Source of the DNA: Schizochytrium sp. CCTCC M209059
Lineage: Eukaryota; Sar; Bigyra; Thraustochytrida; Thraustochytriidae
Reading direction: 5' to 3'
Assembly (NCBI GenBank): GCA_000818945.1
Contig: KN805372.1
Location: 772,488 to 800,436, forward strand
Length of the DNA stretch: 27,949 nucleotides
The translations under genes were made by a program, and so were the position numbers. The notes under the pieces are model-generated. The model was not told the origin of the DNA, did no database searches, and was given only the letters and a program-made list of their open reading frames with translations. Below, piece after piece: positions 23,801 to 27,949 of the stretch (its first letter is position 1; each line of letters starts with the position of its first letter).

Positions 23801-23949
23801 AGGCGCTCGGCGCCATTGAGGCCTGCGTTCGACAGGCCGAGAACGAGGTCGAGCAGGCGTGGGACAAGCTTGATCGCGTCATTCCAGACTCTTTTCCAAA
23901 GATGATGCTGCGCGCCTTTGGCTGGTTCGTCATTGACAGAATCTGCTAA
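20866..23949 (+). CDS. AttH/CrtC-like domain fused to a (geranylgeranyl-type) prenyl diphosphate synthase
   Basis: 1027 aa in one uninterrupted frame from an ATG (context CATCATGG). Residues 1-100 are polar. Two hydrophobic stretches, about 107-126 and 140-159, could form a membrane hairpin. About 210-640 resembles the AttH/CrtC lipocalin-like family (carotenoid 1,2-hydratase and relatives): EWWYFNAHLE from 228, a YFSHALTWAVSD segment, GSGWFDHEFGG around Trp454-Asp456-His457, then WNWLAAQLDDGTEVSAAVL after a Ser/Glu-rich insert. From about 690 it is a polyprenyl synthetase: GGKSWRSYGAL (Lys/Arg site), first Asp-rich motif DDIQD at 761-765 followed by GSETRRGGPAAH, GQALD at 827-831, second motif DDVLN at 903-907 and GKVTFPV. 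DDIQD and DDVLN resemble eukaryotic GGPP synthases, which condense IPP with allylic diphosphates. The AttH part probably acts on an isoprenoid made by its partner; this is inference. Confidence 0.88.
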   Translation: MARDDDATPKISPSPVTVRCRETKSMQSRQGSETTGFCLEVQQKTDCLDPDVSSISIVRSEADLAAFHRQLLSLQAVESEDNVKDIDNFLDFPGSSQGRSKRLGRSFPLAGAIVVLVSALTDAALLHRGDFDVLRGTKQAARVAALILAQMLAAVFIDRWFRTPPCLDSSDCSAIESYLQRALALRGKQTQDAVQALLEPPLRPDWPGRMGPIDLAIHDLPHPRSQTEWWYFNAHLECPPREGGPRSAPPRKLSVFVCFFRFFKYYDRRSKTRYFSHALTWAVSDVENSKYYSDVLLERDAPRSILKALEQGHGVQDRILQRALREILEKDNVPLPDRLLSRDAVVETVEETGELRLNYEGASLEKSKDGIYRVRASHYKLPCALDLRFSPEKAPIRHGDHGVVKGREGDDMFYYCISRCKVDGSVSVPRPAERGAAVDVEAKDHLKVQKGSGWFDHEFGGAPEEERLEKDTDASSAKEGKSSQADSSGSSEDSSEPELEGKGCTERIGEHHTGRYAWNWLAAQLDDGTEVSAAVLVNPVAGEVMEVKAIIVDAQGERTQFDGSHGVLFTADSAPDAVWTSVRTFVSYPVKYRLCVPGSGLDLAVEASFADQEFMTLIAKPAFWEGRCEVSGTRCGHAVRGTAFVERNGFSEGETVNRFFKNVGKKVRASVRAMYPLHPTFEEALELVATKDTPHHVRGVPLDVLGQTLIAPVRAVADRGGKSWRSYGALACVDCVGGDSRDFVDWVAMPEFLHVGSLIVDDIQDGSETRRGGPAAHMEYGVPLCINAGTAAYFQCEQMIRAPGLTPEELNRCYALYFSALRGGHAGQALDIHGLDYMMDAVVASGDAALLEERILGIHMLKTAVPAGTLARMGALVGKGSEEQVEAMGRYFESVGVAFQIMDDVLNLRGLFANETDKLKPGTSLKRLGEDIVDGKVTFPVAKAMSVLGSQEERRALWDSIRAKPQDQGKVDAIIAQLEALGAIEACVRQAENEVEQAWDKLDRVIPDSFPKMMLRAFGWFVIDRIC

Positions 23950-24152
23950 AGAGAGGGCGAGCTCCTATTCTTCGATCAGGATATAGTCTGGGCAAGAGAA
24001 AGAAAGAACGGTCGATCTCCGACCGCCGATTCATCGAGTGTAGTGTAGACCTCCGAGGCGCCGCACAGACGAGTGTTCTGTGCAGGCTCTTCGGCGCAAT
24101 GCGTAGTCAGACATACGTTCGCAACGTGCTGCAAAACATAGACAACGAGGCA

Positions 24153-24284
24153 GTGTTTTTTTTTGTGTGATGTGTTTGTGTTTGTGTGTGTTGTAGTGTG
24201 GGGTGTAAAAGATGTTCTGTCTTGTCGTTGTGGGTGTAGGTGTTGGTGTTATTGTTGTGTGTATTGTGTGGTTAATTGTGGGTC
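24153..24284. repeat. G/T-rich low-complexity tract (GTGT, GTTGTG units)
   Basis: Over about 130 bases the plus strand is almost free of C, with repeated TGTGTTTGTG, GTTGTAGTG and GTGTTGGTGTTATTG units. It would be a U/G-rich element in the 3' UTR or downstream of the prenyl synthase transcript. Confidence 0.85.
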
Positions 24285-24436
24285 CAGGGGAGCTACAGAT
24301 CAACGCGGAAATGTAGCGAGTGGAATGCCAGACAGGCAGATAGACAGACTGCTTAGTAAGAGAGCAGAGCCAGCATCGAGTGCACGGTGCGAGGGAGTGG
24401 TAAAGAAAGCAAAAAAAAAGGAAAAGAAGCCGCCAC

Positions 24437-24455
24437 TTCTTCTTCTTCTTCTTCA
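24437..24455. repeat. (CTT)n trinucleotide repeat
   Basis: Six CTT/TTC units in non-coding DNA, next to an A-rich tract. Confidence 0.85.
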
Positions 24456-25009
24456 TCTCCTCGCTCCGATCTTCCCGATGATTCTCCTCCCTGCGTGTTT
24501 GTCTCCAACTCGCTCGCGTAATGACTCTACTTCATGTTCTTTTCTTCATGACTCTCCCTCTCGCTCTTCTCCCCACAGCTTTGTTTTTTTTCTTTTTTTC
24601 ATTTCTGGATCTGTGCGCGGACGCAAGTCGACGCATCAGATTGTAGTGTGTAGTGTGTTGTGTGTGTAAAACTGTCAGACAGTTGTAATGTGTTTGGGCA
24701 GTAATGCATGGCCCAACGCGGACGCATTGACAATCACGCCATCATCCTCAAGCCGAGCCCGACCAACCTCTCAGATCTCTTCACGATCTCCTTTTCTTTC
24801 TCTTACCTCTCTCACTTTGCCTTGCGACAAACACATTCCATTGTCCTCACCCGATGATCGGGCTCTGGCGGCTCACAAAAGTCCCGACTTCTCCTCCTCC
24901 ACGGCCAAGAAGTCGAGTGATTCTAGAGAATGGAAACCAGTAGATGAACAGTTCAGCCAACTGGCCCTTCGCCACGACCGTCAGCCAGGTTTTCTCGTAG
25001 TGCGCGAAT

Positions 25010-27721
25010 CTATGCCGAGATTTGCTTGGCCGCGTAGTCCGCAGCCTCGGCAAGATCCTGGTTCGGGTGCTGCTTCGCATACTGAACAAGAGGCGCAATG
25101 TTGTTCATGTTGTTGCGCAGAGGCTCGCGGAACGGCTGTCCAACCGTCTTGGTAACATCGCCGAGGATGTTGAGTACGCTCTTGACCACCGGGTCCGCAA
25201 CCTTGTAAGGGATGTCCGTGAGCGAGGCCAGATCAGGAGGAATGATGGACGGATCCTTGTTCTGGTAATAATTGCGTGGATCGCGGAGCTCCATGGAGAC
25301 GGAGCAGGCGAGATTGTAAATCTGCTCAAGAAAGGGGTGCAACGCAGTAGCGTCAACATCGAGAAGCATGAGCTCCATGGCCTCAAGAGCCGCCTCGCGC
25401 AGGTTGTTAAGATCATCCGCAAATTCAGCCTCGGTAACATCGAGCGAAACATTGCAGGCGCTGATGGCCGTGTGCATGGCAGTCTGAAAATAAGGCTGAA
25501 AATTCTTGGGGCCTACGGCATCGGCAATGTCGCCCAGAATGGTAAGGTGAGGCGGCTTGACTTCGCTCTGCAGATCGTCCGAGCCGAGGTTATCGTAGAC
25601 ATATTGCATGAGCTGGGGGGTGAGCTGCACAAGCTGAGGCTGGTCCTTGAGGGCGGTGCACACATCAGCGCAAAGACGGACAGCTGCGATACAAACCTGC
25701 GAGTTCTCGCGCGTCTGAAGACCACGGAAGACGAGCGGTACAACGGCCTCCATGTAGCGAGTGAAGCTGGGTCCGACGATGCGCGTGACTTCGCCAATGG
25801 CGCCGAGCGCATCAGCATGCGCGTTCGAGCCGGGGCGATTGAGAACGGCAATCATGGTCTTCATGATCTCGTCCGGCACGGCATGCGGCGAAGCCTCGCC
25901 TTGGGCGGCGCCGGCCACAGGGAGCTGCAGCAGGTAATCTTCGAGTTTGACGATGCACATGCTGACAACGCCGCAAAGCTCGACCTCTTGAAAACCGGTC
26001 TGGTCGTGGACCTTGCCGTCGCGAATTTCGCCGAGACGCACGAGACTGGTGTGCAAGAGAACGCGGCCGACAAAGTCGCGCATGTCCTTGGCGCTGACTT
26101 CAATGAGACGCATAAGTGCCTCGTAGGCATCCTCCATGAGCTGCCACTGGTGGCTGTCCTGGCGACGGGCAGCGTCCCAAAGGGCGCGTCCGAACTTTTG
26201 CATCAAGTCGCCACTGAGCACGTTGGTCTGCAGATTGGCCTGCTCCTGGAAGGCGCCCGCAAAGGCATAGACAGCGGCGGCGGCCATGTGGGCCACGCGC
26301 GGCTTGTCATTGAGGGCATCATAGATGGTGCCGACCATGAGTCGAACGTTGTCCGAGGTGACACCGGCAATGTGCGAGGAGCAAATGAGGGACACGGCCC
26401 AGGCTGCCGTCTCGCGCACGGTGGCGACGGGCTCTGGCTCCTGGTTGGTGTTCATGGACGTCGGGAGCATGCGCTGCAGAAGCGTGACCATGATCTCGTT
26501 AATGGCAGAGCTCATGTCGCTGCTCGACGCATCGCGGAGCACAGCGCCAAAGGCGAAGATGGCGGCCTGGCGACGGCGCCAGTCCGGATTGACGACGTTC
26601 TGCGAGGTGAACTGCATGGCGTACTGACGGATGGAGGGACCGAGGCAGGTGCAGAGGTTGACGAAGCAATGCTCGGCTGCGCCATAGAGCGTGTTCTCAG
26701 AGGACTCATCCTCATCGGGCTCTTCGTCCTGCTGCAAGAGGCAAAAGTCGAGCACGAGCTTGCACAAGGGCTCCTGGACGGTAACGACAAAATCGTAGCA
26801 GGGCGAGCCCGGATCGTTGTCCCGCTTGCGCTCCGTCTCCTCGTAGGCCATCTCGGACCAAAAGTTAAGAGCCTGCTGCGCGACGCTCTCCTCGTCAACA
26901 TTGCGGATAGCCTCGGTAGAGCGCTCCCAAATCTCCTGCATGTGCTCCTTCAGGTGGTGGTAGTACAGCTCGAGCACGGTCGTGAGGCACTGAAAGGCAT
27001 GCTCACGGGCCTCGGGGTGCGGGGATTGGGTCATGCGCAGGATCATCTCCATGATGACGCGGCGCTCCTGCTCGTTCTCCATGTTGTGCTTGGCAAAGTC
27101 GAGGGTGTCGGAAAGGGCCTCGGTGGCGGCCACCTGGACGTCCTTTGGCATCTGAGCGGACATGCCTACGGAAATCTTGCTGAGCAGTTGGTTGATGGCA
27201 TCTTCGCCGACACCGAAGCCGACGTCGACAGCGACGGAGGAAAAGTAGCCGAGACCGAGGAGAGGTCCGACGATCTGACTTGCGTCACGGCTGTGAGCCT
27301 GGTCAAAGGCCTGAACGAGCTGAGCGGGGAGTTCGTTCCAGGCATCGGCAGGGAGCTCAAACTTTGCGACGGCCTCGACGACCTGGGCAGCCTGCTTGGC
27401 GACGTTGACGGTGGCGGTTGCGAGAACCTGGAGAATGATCTGCTTCACCATGGCCTTGGCTTCGGGTGCGAGCGCCGACCACTGCTCGTGCTTTCGGCGC
27501 GCGCTGAGGTCGTCATTGCCGGTCAAGATGCGCTTCATCTGCAGGGCTGCGATAGTGCGCGAGTTTTCTGGCTTGCCATCATTGCCGAGCTCCTTGGCGA
27601 GCTCGACGAGGTACTGCGGAAAGTTATTCTGCTCAAAGTCAGCAAGCGACTTCTCCGCGGGGCCGCGCACATTGACGTCATTCTCCTGCGTCGCGAGCAG
27701 GATCTGCGTGAGGTTGTCCAT
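25010..27721 (-). CDS. KPNB1: Importin subunit beta-1 (karyopherin beta-1)
   Basis: 903 aa, against 861-876 in yeast and human. It carries importin-alpha/NLS cargo through nuclear pores and is released by Ran-GTP. The N-terminus LTQILLATQENDVNVR and PAEKSLADFEQNNFPQYL forms the importin-beta N-terminal (IBN) region at about residues 1-100. HEAT repeats fill the remainder. An acidic stretch DEEPDEDE at about 330-345 matches the acidic loop of HEAT 8. It is followed by NVVNPDWRRRQAAIFAFGAV and VRETAAWAVSLIC, both closely like animal importin beta. The start is the ATG at 27721; the frame runs 24 codons further upstream without another ATG. It ends with TAG at 25012-25010 after a complete C-terminal repeat. 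One exon. Convergent with the prenyl synthase fusion. Confidence 0.95.
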   Translation of the reverse strand: MDNLTQILLATQENDVNVRGPAEKSLADFEQNNFPQYLVELAKELGNDGKPENSRTIAALQMKRILTGNDDLSARRKHEQWSALAPEAKAMVKQIILQVLATATVNVAKQAAQVVEAVAKFELPADAWNELPAQLVQAFDQAHSRDASQIVGPLLGLGYFSSVAVDVGFGVGEDAINQLLSKISVGMSAQMPKDVQVAATEALSDTLDFAKHNMENEQERRVIMEMILRMTQSPHPEAREHAFQCLTTVLELYYHHLKEHMQEIWERSTEAIRNVDEESVAQQALNFWSEMAYEETERKRDNDPGSPCYDFVVTVQEPLCKLVLDFCLLQQDEEPDEDESSENTLYGAAEHCFVNLCTCLGPSIRQYAMQFTSQNVVNPDWRRRQAAIFAFGAVLRDASSSDMSSAINEIMVTLLQRMLPTSMNTNQEPEPVATVRETAAWAVSLICSSHIAGVTSDNVRLMVGTIYDALNDKPRVAHMAAAAVYAFAGAFQEQANLQTNVLSGDLMQKFGRALWDAARRQDSHQWQLMEDAYEALMRLIEVSAKDMRDFVGRVLLHTSLVRLGEIRDGKVHDQTGFQEVELCGVVSMCIVKLEDYLLQLPVAGAAQGEASPHAVPDEIMKTMIAVLNRPGSNAHADALGAIGEVTRIVGPSFTRYMEAVVPLVFRGLQTRENSQVCIAAVRLCADVCTALKDQPQLVQLTPQLMQYVYDNLGSDDLQSEVKPPHLTILGDIADAVGPKNFQPYFQTAMHTAISACNVSLDVTEAEFADDLNNLREAALEAMELMLLDVDATALHPFLEQIYNLACSVSMELRDPRNYYQNKDPSIIPPDLASLTDIPYKVADPVVKSVLNILGDVTKTVGQPFREPLRNNMNNIAPLVQYAKQHPNQDLAEAADYAAKQISA

Positions 27722-27949
27722 GTTGTCGACGGCGGTCGGCCCTACGCTCGCTCGCTCACCCGCTGCGTGCGTGCGTGCCTCTGCTGCGCGCACTGCTTGC
27801 GCTGCGAGAGCGTCTTCTGTTCGCTGATCGAGAACGAAGACGTCACGTTCGTTCGTTCGGTCAGTCGGTCGCTAAACGCCTCCCCGGCGGCGCGGCGCGG
27901 CGCGGCGCGGGCGCGGGCGCGGGCCTGCGGCTGCGCGGAGGCCGGACGG
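27722..27949. promoter_or_regulatory. Importin beta upstream region with tandem repeats
   Basis: 228 bp to the window edge. It contains CGTT units (about 27843-27860), GGTCAGTC units and a GCGGC/GGGCGC repeat block (27884-27924), which is extremely GC-rich. It is probably the importin promoter and 5' UTR. Confidence 0.5.
27884..27924. repeat. GC-only pentamer/hexamer repeat (GCGGC, GGGCGC)
   Basis: Four to five GCGGC-type pentamers followed by three GGGCGC hexamers, read directly near the right edge. Confidence 0.85.

Larger units (their letters stand above)
23950..25009. other. Long convergent 3' region, G/T-rich and repeat-rich
   Basis: 1.06 kb between the stop codons of the prenyl synthase fusion (+) and importin beta (-). 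It contains a strongly G/T-biased stretch (24153-24284), an A-rich stretch (24408-24430), CTT triplets (24437-24455), CT-rich blocks and TGTAGTG repeats (24643-24668). No protein or RNA gene recognised on either strand. It is unusually long for a 3'-3' gap in this window. Confidence 0.7.

Overview
This window reads as nuclear DNA of a compact, GC-rich, intron-poor eukaryote. Long open frames encode typical eukaryotic proteins: importin beta, kinesin-14, an APC/C subunit, a ribosome-biogenesis RRM protein and an acylaminoacyl-peptidase. Only one intron is well supported (GT-AG, 207 bp, in the folate gene). A protein with repeats like those of flagellar microtubule stabilisers implies a flagellated stage. 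The closest match in style is a stramenopile of the labyrinthulomycete/thraustochytrid kind; this is inference from gene style, not from a marker gene. No rRNA, tRNA, transposon or CRISPR array was recognised. The open frames often run upstream of the first ATG through non-ATG codons, so CDS starts given here are the ATGs judged most likely.

Layout from left to right. 55-1137 (+) ESF2/ABT1-like RRM protein, convergent with 1498-4716 (-), a large NB-ARC/TPR (STAND, NLR-like) protein. 4717-6371 is a 1.65-kb gene-free stretch with simple repeats, two adjacent hairpins, clustered CCAAT boxes and three tandem CACGTG sites. 6372-7622 (-) is a two-exon methylene-THF dehydrogenase/cyclohydrolase. 8049-10466 (-) is an acylaminoacyl-peptidase that shares a 240-bp divergent promoter with 10707-11828 (+), an unrecognised disordered protein. 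12681-14048 (+) has nine SAXO-like repeats followed by an Hsp70 substrate-binding domain. 14553-17936 (+) is a C-terminal-motor kinesin, convergent with 18249-18485 (-), a 78-aa APC13. 18930-20045 (-) is an alpha/beta hydrolase, divergent from 20866-23949 (+), a 1027-aa fusion of an AttH/CrtC-type lipocalin-like domain with a GGPP-type prenyl diphosphate synthase. 25010-27721 (-) is importin beta.

Most genes are housekeeping and do not form one pathway. The most unusual items are two domain fusions in uninterrupted frames: microtubule-binding repeats joined to an orphan Hsp70 substrate-binding domain with no ATPase domain, and an AttH/CrtC domain with two predicted membrane segments joined to a prenyl synthase. 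The second lies head-to-head with a hydrolase. The NB-ARC/TPR protein is a third candidate of interest. Non-coding DNA is full of short tandem repeats, mostly 4-bp units, often within a few hundred bases upstream of start codons.
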